Positions 11,065 through 22,286 of a DNA stretch of 64,000 bases are shown here, one piece after another. Source of the DNA: Rhodothermales bacterium (lineage in GTDB: Bacteria > Bacteroidota > Rhodothermia > Rhodothermales > Bin80); assembly GCA_022821385.1 (NCBI GenBank), contig JAJEDR010000057.1, positions 1 to 64,000 on the forward strand, in the 5' to 3' direction. The notes under the pieces are model-generated. The model worked only from the letters and a program-made list of their open reading frames with translations, was not told the DNA's origin and searched no databases. Each line of letters begins with the position of its first letter. The stretch's first letter is position 1. The translations under genes and the position numbers were made by a program.

Positions 11065-12945
11065 ATGTCGATTTCTGCAGGTTCATCTCGTGAACACATG
11101 CCTGTGCACATTTTTGAAGATGCCGCTTCCGTTGCATATGAGGTAGCGCATCACATTGGTGCACTCGTCAGAGATCGGACTGCTCGAGGATTGAATACAG
11201 TTCTGGGGCTCCCTACCGGTACCACGCCCCTAGATGTATATAAGGAGCTGATCCGGATGCACAGAGAGGAAGGCCTGGATTTTTCCAAGGTGATAACTTT
11301 CGCACTGTCTGAGTATTACCCGATTGAGCCGGACCGCTTGCAGAGTTACCATCGCTTTCTGCGGGAGAACCTTCTGGATCACATCAACGCGCCTGAAGAT
11401 CAGGCCCACTCGCTACTTGGCAACTTGCCCTCAAGCGAAGTAGACAGTTGGTGCAGGTCATATGAAGAGACCATCCGGGCTGCCGGAGGCTTAGATCTTG
11501 TGCTGCTTCGCATTGGTCGCAGTGGGCATATTGGCTTCAATGAGCCCGGGAGCTCCCGTAGTGACCGGACGCGAAAAGTAATCCTGGATTCGATCACTCG
11601 AAAGGACGCAGCTAGCCATTTCTTTGGCGATGAATACGTGCCCCGACAGGGACTAACGGTCGGAGTAGGTACAATATTGGATTCCAAAGAGATCATCTTG
11701 ATGGCGGCAGGCGAGGGTAAAGCACGTATTGTTCGCCGCGCAGTGGAAGAGCCGGTAAATGAGGAGGTGACCGCCTCATACTTACAGGAGCATTCCAGAA
11801 GTGCTGTGTATCTGGATCGCGCGGCAGCCGGTGCGCTTACCCGGGAACGAACGCCGTGGTTGGTCTATGACGTAGAGTGGGATATTCCGATGGCTAAGCG
11901 CGCAATTATCTGGTTATCGGAGCGCGTAAACAAAGCCATACTCCAGCTGGAAGAGGCGGATTTTCAGAATAACCGGCTACACAGTTTGGTCTATGCATAT
12001 CCTGAAATTGACGAATTATGTCTGCGCGTATTTGATGATTTGCGACGCAGGATTCATTACCGTAACCAGCTCCCTGCCGGTGAGCGTGTTATTCTTTTCA
12101 GTCCACATCCGGATGATGACGTGATCTCTATGGGAGGCATGCTTGACAAGTTGGTCCGGAACCGGAATGAAGTCATTGTCGCGTACATGACGAATGGTTC
12201 AGTTGCGGTATTTGATACGGATGTGTCACGTTATCTGGGTTTTGCAGAGATGTGTCTGGATCAACTAGGCATAACGGGTAAGGCGGCAGAGAATTTCCGT
12301 ATTCGCCGAAAGGAATTGCTGGAGTTTCTGGAGAACAAGAGTTCCGGGACGGTAGATCTTCCCGCGGTGCAGCATATCAAAGCCGCCATTCGCTATGCGG
12401 AGGCGGTTGCCGGGATTGAAGTGATGGGACTGAGCCGGGAGCATGCACGATTCATTGATCTGCCGTTCTACCAGACCGGCCGCATTAAGAAAAAACAGGT
12501 TGGCGATGAAGATGAACGAATTATACTGGATCTAATGAAAGAGCAGACGCCAGCCCACATATTTGTAGCTGGAGATTTATCTGACCCGCATGGCACCCAC
12601 CGAATGTGCTACTTTGCGATACAGCGGGCGCTGAAGCGCTATAATCAGGAACGAGGGGGGCAGGGGCCTAAGGTTTGGCTATATCGTGGCGCGTGGCAAG
12701 AGTGGGAAATACACCAGGCCGACGTCTTTACACCAATCTCAAGAGCGGAAATGGCCCGCAAGATAGAGGCCATTTTCAAGCACGAAAGCCAGAAGGATCG
12801 AGCAATGTTTCCCGGAGCTTACGATGATCGAGAGTTCTGGCAGCGGGCCCAAGACCGAAACACAGGGACGGCAGAGGCGCTTAATCGACTCGGATTACCC
12901 GAATTCTACGCCGCTGAGGCATTTGTCACCGGCTACACGCTGTAG
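11065..12945 (+). CDS. nagB: Glucosamine-6-phosphate deaminase fused to a PIG-L family deacetylase domain
   Basis: NagB motifs (LGLPTGTTPLDVYKEL, LVLLRIGRSGHIGFNEPGS) followed by PIG-L motifs (RVILFSPHPDDDVISMGGML, GDLSDPHGTHRMC). Confidence 0.92.
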   Translation: MSISAGSSREHMPVHIFEDAASVAYEVAHHIGALVRDRTARGLNTVLGLPTGTTPLDVYKELIRMHREEGLDFSKVITFALSEYYPIEPDRLQSYHRFLRENLLDHINAPEDQAHSLLGNLPSSEVDSWCRSYEETIRAAGGLDLVLLRIGRSGHIGFNEPGSSRSDRTRKVILDSITRKDAASHFFGDEYVPRQGLTVGVGTILDSKEIILMAAGEGKARIVRRAVEEPVNEEVTASYLQEHSRSAVYLDRAAAGALTRERTPWLVYDVEWDIPMAKRAIIWLSERVNKAILQLEEADFQNNRLHSLVYAYPEIDELCLRVFDDLRRRIHYRNQLPAGERVILFSPHPDDDVISMGGMLDKLVRNRNEVIVAYMTNGSVAVFDTDVSRYLGFAEMCLDQLGITGKAAENFRIRRKELLEFLENKSSGTVDLPAVQHIKAAIRYAEAVAGIEVMGLSREHARFIDLPFYQTGRIKKKQVGDEDERIILDLMKEQTPAHIFVAGDLSDPHGTHRMCYFAIQRALKRYNQERGGQGPKVWLYRGAWQEWEIHQADVFTPISRAEMARKIEAIFKHESQKDRAMFPGAYDDREFWQRAQDRNTGTAEALNRLGLPEFYAAEAFVTGYTL

Positions 12946-13170
12946 AATATCAGGCTTTTAAGCAGGCAGCACGGACCTTATCCGTCTTGCCATTGACGGG
13001 GGCCAGAACATTAATCCCGGGGATATCTGGATTTTACGGCATGTAATGCACGCCTGGCATACTATTCAGAAACAGGTTCAGTAGCAGAAGACGGTCGCAA
13101 ATGAAAGCGGGTTGAGCCGTTCCTGAAATCGTGTCATTGAGGCAGCTGCTTCCGTTTGCTTTCACTAGTC
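12929..13170. pseudogene. Decayed tandem duplicate of the nagB-3'/msrA-3' region
   Basis: TTCAGAAACAGGTTCAGTAGCAGAAGACGGTCGCAAATGAAAGCGGGTTGAGCC and CCTGAAATCGTGTCATTGAGGCAGCTGCTTC match the msrA 3' part at ~13700-13880 (CTGAAACAAGTTCAGTAACAGAGATGGTTACAAATGACAGTGGGTTAAGCC; CCTGAAATCGTGTCAGTGAGGCCGCTGCTTC), with an internal deletion. Confidence 0.7.
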
Positions 13171-13267
13171 CGAGACCCAATGGACATCCATTTAGCGGTA
13201 TGTCTGGCCTTTGCACTGTTGTGTTACACTACCCTGCCATAGGCACGACCACGCATTGCAGGGAGAA

Positions 13268-13501
13268 TCAACTTCCCGACTCATGGGGCTTTGACTCGCA
13301 GTGCAACTCGCCGTCTACCATTGAACAGGCGGTGCAGGACGTCCGAGTGACAGAGCACGAAACAGTCCCCCGGCATTTTATACCATCGCTGGACTCACAG
13401 TAGGCCCTACCTTCTCCCAGCCGGGGGGATACCGAAGTCAGTGTACACGCGCCCAGGCAGGTTAGGACCAGTGCGAAACCAAAACAAAGGAGATATCTCA
13501 T
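13268..13501 (-). CDS. Small cysteine-rich putative lipoprotein
   Basis: MRYLLCFGFALVLTCLGACTLTS has a lipobox-like signal, followed by several Cys residues. Short and unsupported by known homology. Confidence 0.4.
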   Translation of the reverse strand: MRYLLCFGFALVLTCLGACTLTSVSPRLGEGRAYCESSDGIKCRGTVSCSVTRTSCTACSMVDGELHCESKPHESGS

Positions 13502-13728
13502 AGGGTTGCTCATCAATTCTACGAGCCACAATATACGGTACTCCTGGCTGGTGAGGCAATCGTAACCGGCGATACGGTGTAGAAACTGAGACTAATAAGC
13601 AGGCAGCGCGACCTTCCCCAGAGCTACCCTTAGGAGGCTCAAAACATCAAGCCCGGAGATACCGGGATATTCTGCACGTAATACGCTTCATGCATACTAC
13701 TCTGAAACAAGTTCAGTAACAGAGATGG

Positions 13729-14193
13729 TTACAAATGACAGTGGGTTAAGCCACGCTTTTCCAGGTATCGCTGATGATATTCTTCTGCGCGATAGAAGGT
13801 GCATGCCGGTTTAATTTCCGTTACAATAGGGCGTGCAAGCTGTGCCTGAAATCGTGTCAGTGAGGCCGCTGCTTCTGTCTTCTGTGATTCGGAGTGATAG
13901 AAAATAACAGATCTGTACTGGGTGCCCACATCTGGACCCTGGCGGTTTAGTGTGGTCGGGTTATGGTTATTCCAGAATATATCCAGAAGTTGTGCATAGG
14001 TGACGCGGACCGGATCAAATGTTATGCTCACGACCTCAGCGTGTCCCGTCTGCTTTGAACAGACCTCACGGTAGGTTGGGTTTTTTGTCTGCCCTCCTGA
14101 GTAACCCACAGCAGTTTCGATTACCCCCGAGGTTTGCCGAAATACCTCTTCTACGCCCCAGAAACAGCCTGCACCAAATGTTGCCTTTTCCAT
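13729..14193 (-). CDS. msrA: Peptide-methionine (S)-S-oxide reductase
   Basis: MEKATFGAGCFWGVEEVFRQTSGVIETAVGYSGG, GHAEVVSITFDP, FWNNHNPTTLNRQGPDVGTQYRSVIFYHS, EEYHQRYL. Confidence 0.97.
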   Translation of the reverse strand: MEKATFGAGCFWGVEEVFRQTSGVIETAVGYSGGQTKNPTYREVCSKQTGHAEVVSITFDPVRVTYAQLLDIFWNNHNPTTLNRQGPDVGTQYRSVIFYHSESQKTEAAASLTRFQAQLARPIVTEIKPACTFYRAEEYHQRYLEKRGLTHCHL

Positions 14194-14309
14194 GGATAAA
14201 GATGCTTGAGGACGCTTTGCTACGCTCCGAGCAAGATTTAGGTTCTATGCAAAAAAATCACTAACTTGGGTTGCTAACTGGTAGTCACACGTAACGAATA
14301 GTTTTAAAC

Positions 14310-15071
14310 ATGTATAAGGCAATAACAGTTTTGTTTCTCTTGGGGGTAATTGTGCTTCCTGTCCGTGCACAGACTGGCGTTGGTGCTTCTGCGCCAGAAG
14401 GTGCAATGGTCCTTTTTGATGGAACCCGTGAATCCCTTGATGAAAACTGGACTTACTGGGAAGGTCCCCGTTTCGCGGCTGAATTACCCATAAAGTGGGA
14501 GATTGTCGATGATCCCATAGATGAAGGGACAGTCGTAAGCAGTAAGGATCCCTCGGCGGCAGGTGGGCTTTATGGCGCGGCAGACATTGTAACCAAGAAG
14601 AAATTTCGGGATTTCAGGATGCATGTAGAATTCCTGATAACCGAGACGGGGGGGAACAGTGGTGTTTACCTTCAGAATCGCTACGAAATCCAGGTACTTG
14701 ATGGTGATTCAACCGAGCATGGCATGGCGGCGGTGATTAATGAGAAAGCGTCCCAGTATTGGCCATACAATGGTACCGGACAGTGGAATTCCTATGATGC
14801 AGTGTTTCGTGCTGCGCGCTTTGAGGACGGTGAGCGTACAGAGCGGGCTATGGTCACGCTCTACTTCAATGGAGTGAAGGTGCACGAGAATGTGCCGATT
14901 GAGAAGGTATGGGGTGGTCCAAATTCGGGTATTGATGGAGGCAATGATGAGGGCCGTGGCATCACAGATGTGCCGGGCGGACTAAAGTTGCAGGCGGAAG
15001 GTCACGATGTGCGTTATCGCAATATTTGGATGCAGGAGATAGATCTCGTTGAACCAGACACGGATTTCTGA
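14310..15071 (+). CDS. DUF1080 (3-keto-disaccharide hydrolase-like) secreted protein
   Basis: Signal peptide and FLITETGGNSGVYLQNRYEIQVLDG, typical of the DUF1080 LamG-like fold. Confidence 0.8.
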   Translation: MYKAITVLFLLGVIVLPVRAQTGVGASAPEGAMVLFDGTRESLDENWTYWEGPRFAAELPIKWEIVDDPIDEGTVVSSKDPSAAGGLYGAADIVTKKKFRDFRMHVEFLITETGGNSGVYLQNRYEIQVLDGDSTEHGMAAVINEKASQYWPYNGTGQWNSYDAVFRAARFEDGERTERAMVTLYFNGVKVHENVPIEKVWGGPNSGIDGGNDEGRGITDVPGGLKLQAEGHDVRYRNIWMQEIDLVEPDTDF

Positions 15072-15464
15072 TTTCGGGGAACCACATAGCCGGGATTTCT
15101 GCACTTCGTGTGCTGTCGGCGGCGCGTTGATAGCGTCGTGTAGTCAGTTCTCGCACAGTTGAGAGCTGTGCTCTGGGGCGTATACTTGTCGACTGGTTTG
15201 GGATGCAGGAGCTTGTTTCTAGCTTGAGTTCTTCCTACAGCCTTGCAGGATTGATTCGACGAGATAGTTCATGGGACAACCGTAGCAACACATTAAATGT
15301 TGCTGGTCGGTCTAGGTGAAGGATGCCTGTGCATCTTCCTGTTCGGCTAGCACACGTCGGGCAGCGGGAGTAGCGATACACAAGGGACGGAAGCTCGTTG
15401 CTGACACAACCGCGGAACCATGTGGGGACAGCGTCAGTAACCATGGCGAGGATTACGGCATAGC

Positions 15465-18400
15465 TTGGTAATGGTGCTTTGGGGCCATAGGACACTGGGC
15501 CCGCTGCTTCTGACACTTGTCACCGCGGGCTGTTTGCGGGACGCAAGTCCGGTGGTGGACTACAATTACGATGTCCAGCCTATTCTGGCGGACAACTGCT
15601 ATGCCTGCCATGGCCCGGACCCGGAAAGCCGTGAAGCGGAATTGAGTCTTCACACGGAAGCCGGACTGTATGCTTCGTTGCGTGACGATACAACGCGACA
15701 TGTCATCGTGCCGGGCAACCCGGGTGCCAGCGAGTTCGTGCGCCGCATCACCGATAAGCGTCCTCAGGAGCGCATGCCGCCGCCAGAGGCCCAGCACGCT
15801 CTCACCGATTCCGAAATCCAAACACTTACCCGTTGGGTAGCCCAAGGCGCGGAATGGAAGCCTCACTGGTCGCTCATCCCTCAAAAGCTGCCGGATTTGC
15901 CCAGAGTGCGCCAGCGAAAGTGGGTGCAAAACGAAATTGATCACTTTATTTTGGCGCGGCTGGAGAGAGATGGGCTTGAACCTGCCGAAGAAGCGGATCG
16001 GCGCACCTTGATACGTCGGCTGCATCTGGATCTAACGGGATTGCCGCCATCGGTGGAGGATGTGCGTGCGTTCGTGGCTGATAGCCGGCCAGATGCATAT
16101 GAGCACTTGGTGGATCGAATCCTGGCATCACCACACTTTGGCGAACGAATGGCCGTACACTGGTTGGATTTGGCGCGTTACGCGGATACGAACGGCTATT
16201 CGATCGACGGTGGCCGGCATATGTGGCTCTGGCGGGACTGGGTCATTCATGCCTTCAATATCAACAAGCCTTTCGACGAATTCGTGATCGAACAGCTTGC
16301 CGGCGACTTGCTGCCGGATGCTACCGATGCGCAACACATGGCCACAGGGTTTCACCGGAATCACATGATTACGCACGAGGGCGGTACGATTCCAGAAGAA
16401 AATCTGGTCAACTATGTGGCTGACCGCGTCAAGACCACCGGCGAGGTCTTTCTCGGGCTCACATTTGCCTGCGCGCAGTGTCACGATCACAAATATGATC
16501 CAATCACTCAGCGTGATTACTATCGCCTTTTTGCTTTCTTCAACAGCGTGCCTGAGCGTGGACTGGACGGAGACGGCGGTGTAAATTCTGTACCGCGACT
16601 CGAAACCTTAAGTCCCCTCGCGACGGAAGCTGAAATCGAACAAGTAAAGGCCGACCTGGCAATGCTGCGTGCCGAGACCGGCCGAGCCGATTCAACTCAG
16701 GGCAATTGGGAAGAGCGCGAGCGATCCTTGCTCAATTTGCGTGGCCAGAACTTACAATTGCATCCGTTGCAAGCCACCAAAGTGACTACGCCCAATTCGG
16801 GATATACGGGTGAAGTGCAGCCCGACGGATCGGTGCGTATTGACGAGCCCGCATACTTTGCGGCCTACAATGTTTCGCTTCTTAATGTGGCTGAAGATCT
16901 GGATGCTGCAATCACCGGGCTGCGTGTGGTCTTTTACCCGCACGACGTTTCCGGCGCGCTGGGACACGGTGACGGCGATCTGCCTGAGTCTTTCGTCGTA
17001 ACGAGCGTTCACGTGCGTGCCGGCGCACTACCGGCTGACCAGGTGGATTTTCACAGTACGCTTGGATTGGCTCGTGTGACAGCATCGCATATTCATCCAG
17101 ACTATGCCGCGGAAAACGTGCTTGACGACCGGCGACACAATGGCTGGTCACCCCATCCGGCGCGAGGCGCACCAGCTCATCTAACGCTCACGTTTGACGA
17201 GCCGCTTGATGTGAGGGAAGCATCGTATTTTACGGTAATGCTGAACTTTGGCGCCGGTAATCGGCAGGTAGCGAAGCATTTCCGAGTGCTGGCCATGGAG
17301 GGCATTGACGACGGCACTACGCTGCCTTCGGAAGTGCAGCACGCGCTGGTTAATGGTAGCGGGGATTCGGACCTTTTGCGTCAGGTATTCTATGAGCGAG
17401 CAGAAGAGGCTGCGCCACTGCGCCACGCTATTGCCAATCTCGAAGAGCGGCTGCGCGTTCTCACGGAGCCGCATCCCACGATGGTCATGGCGGTAACTGA
17501 TGTCCCGCGTCCGACGCGCATCCTGTACCGCGGCCAATATGACCAGCCCATCGATTCTGTATCGCCCGGCGTGCCATCTTGGTTGCCGCCTATGCAGGAA
17601 GATGCCACACGATTGGATTTGGCTGAATGGCTGATGCATCCATCACACCCGCTGACGGCCCGTGTTACAGTTAATCGATTCTGGCAAATGCTGTTTGGAC
17701 GCGGACTCGTCACTACAGCAGCAGATTTTGGTGCACGTGGTTCCTTGCCGACGCACCCCGCGCTGCTGGACTGGTTGGCCGCTACGTTTGTCGAGACCGG
17801 ATTTGATACAAAGGCGCTCCTCAAGACCATGGTCATGAGCGCTACGTACCGGCAATCGAGCCGAGCCACGCCGGATCTGTTGACGCGAGATCCGCAGAAT
17901 GCCCTTTTGGCCCGCGGTCCGCGTTTCCGGCTGCAGGCCGAGTTCATTCGCGATCAAGCCTTGGCTGTAAGTGGGTTGTTGGTACGCCGACTGGGCGGTC
18001 CCAGTGTTCGTCCCTACCAGCCCACCGGGCTTTGGAAGGAAGTCAGCCACTACGGGAGCACACCCGCTACGGCCCAGACGTTCGTCCAGGATCATGGTGA
18101 AAAGCTGTACCGCCGCAGTCTGTACACTTACTGGAAACGGACGGCGCCCCCGCCCGGCATGATGGTATTCGATGCTCCAACGCGCGAGGTATGTACGGTG
18201 CAGCGCGAAAACACGAACACACCTTTGCAGGCCCTGGTATTGCTTAATGATCCGCAATTTGTAGAGGCCAGTAGAGCTTTTGCAGCTCGACTCCTCAGCA
18301 CTGTGCCGGAGACGGAACGGGTTGTGTATGCCTTTGAGGCGGTGACGGGCCGCGAGCCTGACAGAGAAGACCGGCAGCGCCTGGAAATCCGCTTGGCAGA

Positions 18401-18560
18401 AGAGATGCGTGTGTTTGAGGCCGATCCTGCTCGCGCTCGTGCCATCTTGAGTGTCGGCGCATCGTCTCCAGCGTTATCGGCGGATTTGCCCACTCATGCA
18501 GCTTGGACAGTAGTGGCAAGCTTGCTTTTCAATCTCAGCGAAACCATCACCCGCAACTGA
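15465..18560 (+). CDS. PSD1 / DUF1549-DUF1553 cytochrome-c-containing protein
   Basis: [22 protein letters not shown] (CXXCH), [81 protein letters not shown]. Confidence 0.9.
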   Translation: MVMVLWGHRTLGPLLLTLVTAGCLRDASPVVDYNYDVQPILADNCYACHGPDPESREAELSLHTEAGLYASLRDDTTRHVIVPGNPGASEFVRRITDKRPQERMPPPEAQHALTDSEIQTLTRWVAQGAEWKPHWSLIPQKLPDLPRVRQRKWVQNEIDHFILARLERDGLEPAEEADRRTLIRRLHLDLTGLPPSVEDVRAFVADSRPDAYEHLVDRILASPHFGERMAVHWLDLARYADTNGYSIDGGRHMWLWRDWVIHAFNINKPFDEFVIEQLAGDLLPDATDAQHMATGFHRNHMITHEGGTIPEENLVNYVADRVKTTGEVFLGLTFACAQCHDHKYDPITQRDYYRLFAFFNSVPERGLDGDGGVNSVPRLETLSPLATEAEIEQVKADLAMLRAETGRADSTQGNWEERERSLLNLRGQNLQLHPLQATKVTTPNSGYTGEVQPDGSVRIDEPAYFAAYNVSLLNVAEDLDAAITGLRVVFYPHDVSGALGHGDGDLPESFVVTSVHVRAGALPADQVDFHSTLGLARVTASHIHPDYAAENVLDDRRHNGWSPHPARGAPAHLTLTFDEPLDVREASYFTVMLNFGAGNRQVAKHFRVLAMEGIDDGTTLPSEVQHALVNGSGDSDLLRQVFYERAEEAAPLRHAIANLEERLRVLTEPHPTMVMAVTDVPRPTRILYRGQYDQPIDSVSPGVPSWLPPMQEDATRLDLAEWLMHPSHPLTARVTVNRFWQMLFGRGLVTTAADFGARGSLPTHPALLDWLAATFVETGFDTKALLKTMVMSATYRQSSRATPDLLTRDPQNALLARGPRFRLQAEFIRDQALAVSGLLVRRLGGPSVRPYQPTGLWKEVSHYGSTPATAQTFVQDHGEKLYRRSLYTYWKRTAPPPGMMVFDAPTREVCTVQRENTNTPLQALVLLNDPQFVEASRAFAARLLSTVPETERVVYAFEAVTGREPDREDRQRLEIRLAEEMRVFEADPARARAILSVGASSPALSADLPTHAAWTVVASLLFNLSETITRN

Positions 18561-19993
18561 TGAACCCGCTACTCGCCTACGAGCGCACTATTACACGTCG
18601 CACGTTCCTTGGGCAGTCTGCTCGCGGAATTGGCCGTATGGGCCTCGCCGCACTTCTTTTTCCGGATTTGACCAAGCGTTCATCAGGACCGCATTTTGCC
18701 CCGAAGGCGCGTCGCATCATTTATCTCTTCCAGTCTGGAGGGCCGTCTCACGTGGACCTGTTTGATTACAAGCCGCGGCAACGCGATCTGCACGCGACAG
18801 AACTACCCAATTCCGTCCGTGGAGACCAGCGAGTCACCGGCATGACGGTTAATCAGGCTTCCTTTCCAGTTGTTGCGCCAAACTGGCCTATGCGGCGGTG
18901 CGGCAAACACGGAACATGGATCAGTGACCTCTTGCCGCATACGCAGACTATTGCCGATGACATTTGCATCGTCAAGTCGATGGTAACTGAGGCCATAAAT
19001 CATGATCCGGCCATTACCTTCATAAACACCGGATCACAGCAAATCGGCCATGCGAGCCTCGGAGCCTGGCTCAGTTACGGACTCGGCAGCGAAAACGAGA
19101 ATCTGCCTGCGTACGTCGTGCTCCTTTCACAGGGATCAGGCAAAAATCCAGGGCAACCGATTTTTGCGCGACTTTGGGGCAGCGGGTACCTGCCCAGCAG
19201 GCATCAGGGCGTGCTGCTTAGGCCTGGAGTCAATCCGGTCCTGTATTTGAAGGATCCGCCGGGCATCACGCGCGGGCAGCGTCGAAGGATGCTGGATGAC
19301 TTGGCGGCCATGAATCAAAAGAAAGCTGAAGATGTCGGGAGCCCGGAAACACTGGCACGGATTTCGGCCTATGAAATGGCCTACCGTATGCAGACGGCCG
19401 TCCCCGATCTAACGGATTTTTCGGACGAGCCGGAAGAGGTCTTTGATCTCTACGGGCCGCAATCAAGGCGCGCCGGCAGTTACGCAGCCAATTGCTTATT
19501 GGCGCGGCGAATGATAGAACGGGGGGTGCGGTTTGTGCAGCTTTTTCATCGCGGGTGGGACCAGCACATTGCGCTTCAGAAGCAGTTGCCATCGCAGTGT
19601 CTTGATGTAGACCAGGCTTCTGCTGCACTGGTCAAGGATTTGAAGCGGCGCGGACTGCTGGAAGAGACCCTTGTGGTCTGGGGCGGGGAGTTCGGACGTA
19701 CGATCTACAGCCAAGGCGCGCTCGGTCATCCCAGCAGCGGGCGCGACCATCACGGCCGCTGCTTTTCGCTGTGGATGGCAGGCGGCGGCATTCGCCCGGG
19801 ATTTGAGTATGGGCTCACCGACGATTATTCTTACAACGTACTCGAGAATCCCGTGCATATTCGCGATCTAAACGCTACGCTGCTGCACCAGTTGGGTATT
19901 GATCACAATCGCCTTACGGTGAAGTTTCGGGGGCTGGATCACAAGCTCACAGGTGTAGAAGAGGCTCATGTGGTACGCGATATATTGCTTTGA
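18560..19993 (+). CDS. DUF1501 domain-containing Tat-secreted protein
   Basis: [23 protein letters not shown] Tat-like signal; [66 protein letters not shown] overlaps the preceding TGA. Confidence 0.92.
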   Translation: MNPLLAYERTITRRTFLGQSARGIGRMGLAALLFPDLTKRSSGPHFAPKARRIIYLFQSGGPSHVDLFDYKPRQRDLHATELPNSVRGDQRVTGMTVNQASFPVVAPNWPMRRCGKHGTWISDLLPHTQTIADDICIVKSMVTEAINHDPAITFINTGSQQIGHASLGAWLSYGLGSENENLPAYVVLLSQGSGKNPGQPIFARLWGSGYLPSRHQGVLLRPGVNPVLYLKDPPGITRGQRRRMLDDLAAMNQKKAEDVGSPETLARISAYEMAYRMQTAVPDLTDFSDEPEEVFDLYGPQSRRAGSYAANCLLARRMIERGVRFVQLFHRGWDQHIALQKQLPSQCLDVDQASAALVKDLKRRGLLEETLVVWGGEFGRTIYSQGALGHPSSGRDHHGRCFSLWMAGGGIRPGFEYGLTDDYSYNVLENPVHIRDLNATLLHQLGIDHNRLTVKFRGLDHKLTGVEEAHVVRDILL

Positions 19994-20447
19994 ACTACAG
20001 TGTCGCACTTGATTGAGTCGGAATCCATCGCGTCCGTATTCATCTCGTTTGCGCGACCAGAGTCAGCAAACCCGCACTGCAGGCAGGTTCAAAGAAACAG
20101 ATTTTCCGGGTACAACATCAGGCAATCGGATAGCATCCAAGAAACCGACTTAAGTCGAGTTGTGATTGCTTAGATGCGATGGCTGCGTTATGCGTTACTC
20201 AGCCAGAGTTGAGTAGAACGGATTGCGGCAGAGCAATCCACACACTGCCATGATGTTATTCAGATGTCTTAGTAGAGTCCTGCAAAGGCATCGAGCACCA
20301 AAGCAGGATCCTCAAGCCAGAGCTGCCAGTTGGCTCTGCACCTATCGCTCACGTATGGTGTGTGCTGTTTTCCGGTAGTGTCCCTCCGTTTGACACGCGA
20401 GCTGACCACTGACTTATGCAGCCAGAGGATTAATGCTTTCGAGTATG

Positions 20448-21689
20448 CTACGCGTTGAGCTCGTACACGGCAACCGTGGGCACGCCATCTTTTCTTTCAA
20501 TGGCATAAATACGTCCGCCGCGTACGGCCTTGAGTCTCGCGTCAAACGGGAGTGTCACTTTACCAACAACGCGGGAATCCATGTCCAGTACGATCCACTC
20601 GACTTTTGTAGAATCCTGAGTTGCGCTAAGCTTGAGCCACACGCGATTATTGTCATCCACCAGTAGCTCCTCGTAAGCGGGTTTCGTTGTGTGTAGCCCT
20701 CGCTCACTGAACTTTGCCCTCGTTTCCGGGCCAAAGTACGACAGCAAATTCTCCATTTCGGCATCTGAGATCGGAATCGGGTCATGCGTCATCGAAATGT
20801 GTTGTTCCTCAGAGTCGTTAACCGACCTCACTGCAATGTTTATGGAATCATTCCAGCCGGAGAACAGCATGCCATCCGATCCAAGACCCCAATTCATGCT
20901 GCGCCTAAAAGGAATGGGGTCGGGGAATGGAATTTTTTGCGGCATCACCTGGAATTCTCTTAGTGATACAACGGCCTCAAAACCCGGGCCCGTAGCTACA
21001 ACTGGCCCGTAGCTGCCATCCAGATTCACCATTCGTATCACATCATTCGTTTCGCGGTGCGCAGTTACCAATAATCTCGAGGGCACCAACATCAATTGAA
21101 GAACATAACCATCCTTAACCACGCCAAGAATGCCGAAATTCTCTACGCGATTGTCCGCATCGACGGGATACGGTGGCATCGAAATACTTCGCACAAATTC
21201 GAATCTGTCCGGCTCATATATAGACAGATGTCTCCTCCGACTATCAAAAACATATACAGAATCTGCAGGGCCAGTAAGCATACCGCCGAATCGTGGATCC
21301 GAATATTCTCCAGGACCTTCGCCTACTGCGCCGACGTCAGCCAAGTATGAACCATTTGAATCGAACGCGCGAATAACGGTCGGCGTGAGTTCTTCGGTGA
21401 AGATTTGCCCGCGGCTATTAACAACAATGTTCTCGATATCGGCGAACAATACAGTATCCCCAGCCGCTTCGTCACCGATGCGAACTACTTCCTCTATGGG
21501 CAAAGTAGCTGGCGAACCGCTTCCAGATGTACCACTTTGCATCTGGGGCTGATTATTGGAGCAAGAACTGGCTACCGCGGCGCATAACAGAATCAAACTG
21601 CTCAATCCATGCAGGCTCTTCTGGCCGATTTTGTCGATCGTGCCTGGGCAATTCCGAGCGATCCGTGGATAAAGCCGTGCTCTAGTCAT
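20448..21689 (-). CDS. 6-bladed beta-propeller lipoprotein (copy A)
   Basis: Lipobox (LILLCAAVASSCSNN) and repeated propeller-type segments (IRAFDSNGSYLADVGAVGEGPGEYSDP). Start set by alignment to the paralogue at 22287-23537. Confidence 0.75.
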   Translation of the reverse strand: MTRARLYPRIARNCPGTIDKIGQKSLHGLSSLILLCAAVASSCSNNQPQMQSGTSGSGSPATLPIEEVVRIGDEAAGDTVLFADIENIVVNSRGQIFTEELTPTVIRAFDSNGSYLADVGAVGEGPGEYSDPRFGGMLTGPADSVYVFDSRRRHLSIYEPDRFEFVRSISMPPYPVDADNRVENFGILGVVKDGYVLQLMLVPSRLLVTAHRETNDVIRMVNLDGSYGPVVATGPGFEAVVSLREFQVMPQKIPFPDPIPFRRSMNWGLGSDGMLFSGWNDSINIAVRSVNDSEEQHISMTHDPIPISDAEMENLLSYFGPETRAKFSERGLHTTKPAYEELLVDDNNRVWLKLSATQDSTKVEWIVLDMDSRVVGKVTLPFDARLKAVRGGRIYAIERKDGVPTVAVYELNA

Positions 21690-22286
21690 TAATGATAGAT
21701 GAGTTAAGTTGGGGAATGATAATCTTGAGTTGAAGTTGTTGTTCCCATCGAGGCAAATGGCAAAACCAGATGCTACCTTACTCCATGCTATCCTCATTCA
21801 CTAGATCTTCGTCTCAGGCTCAACTCTCTTTATTTGGGGATGGACGCCCACACACGTACCTGTGATCTGGGTCTAGCGTAGTCACCAAGATTGCTTAGCG
21901 AGAGTCAGCGCCCCCACACTGTAAGGTGGATGCGAAGTAGTTGATCTTCCGGGTTCAATATCAAGCAATCGGACAACATCCAAGAAACCGACTCGAGTTG
22001 GACTGCGACTGCATTGACGTGATGGGTGCCTTTTGCGTCACTCTACCAGAGTAGAGCGGGTTTCCGGCAGTGCGATTCATACGCTGCTGAAATGTTAATC
22101 AGTAGTCTCAACAGAGCCATGCAAAGGCACCGCGGGCCAAAGCATGATCCCCCATGCCAGGGGCCAATTGGCTCTGCACTTATCTGCCAATGTGCGGTTT
22201 GGGACGTTTCCCGGTGACCACCCTCCGGTCGAAGAGCGTGCTGGACACCGACTTACTCAACCAAAGGTCCGACGCCTTCAGGCACT

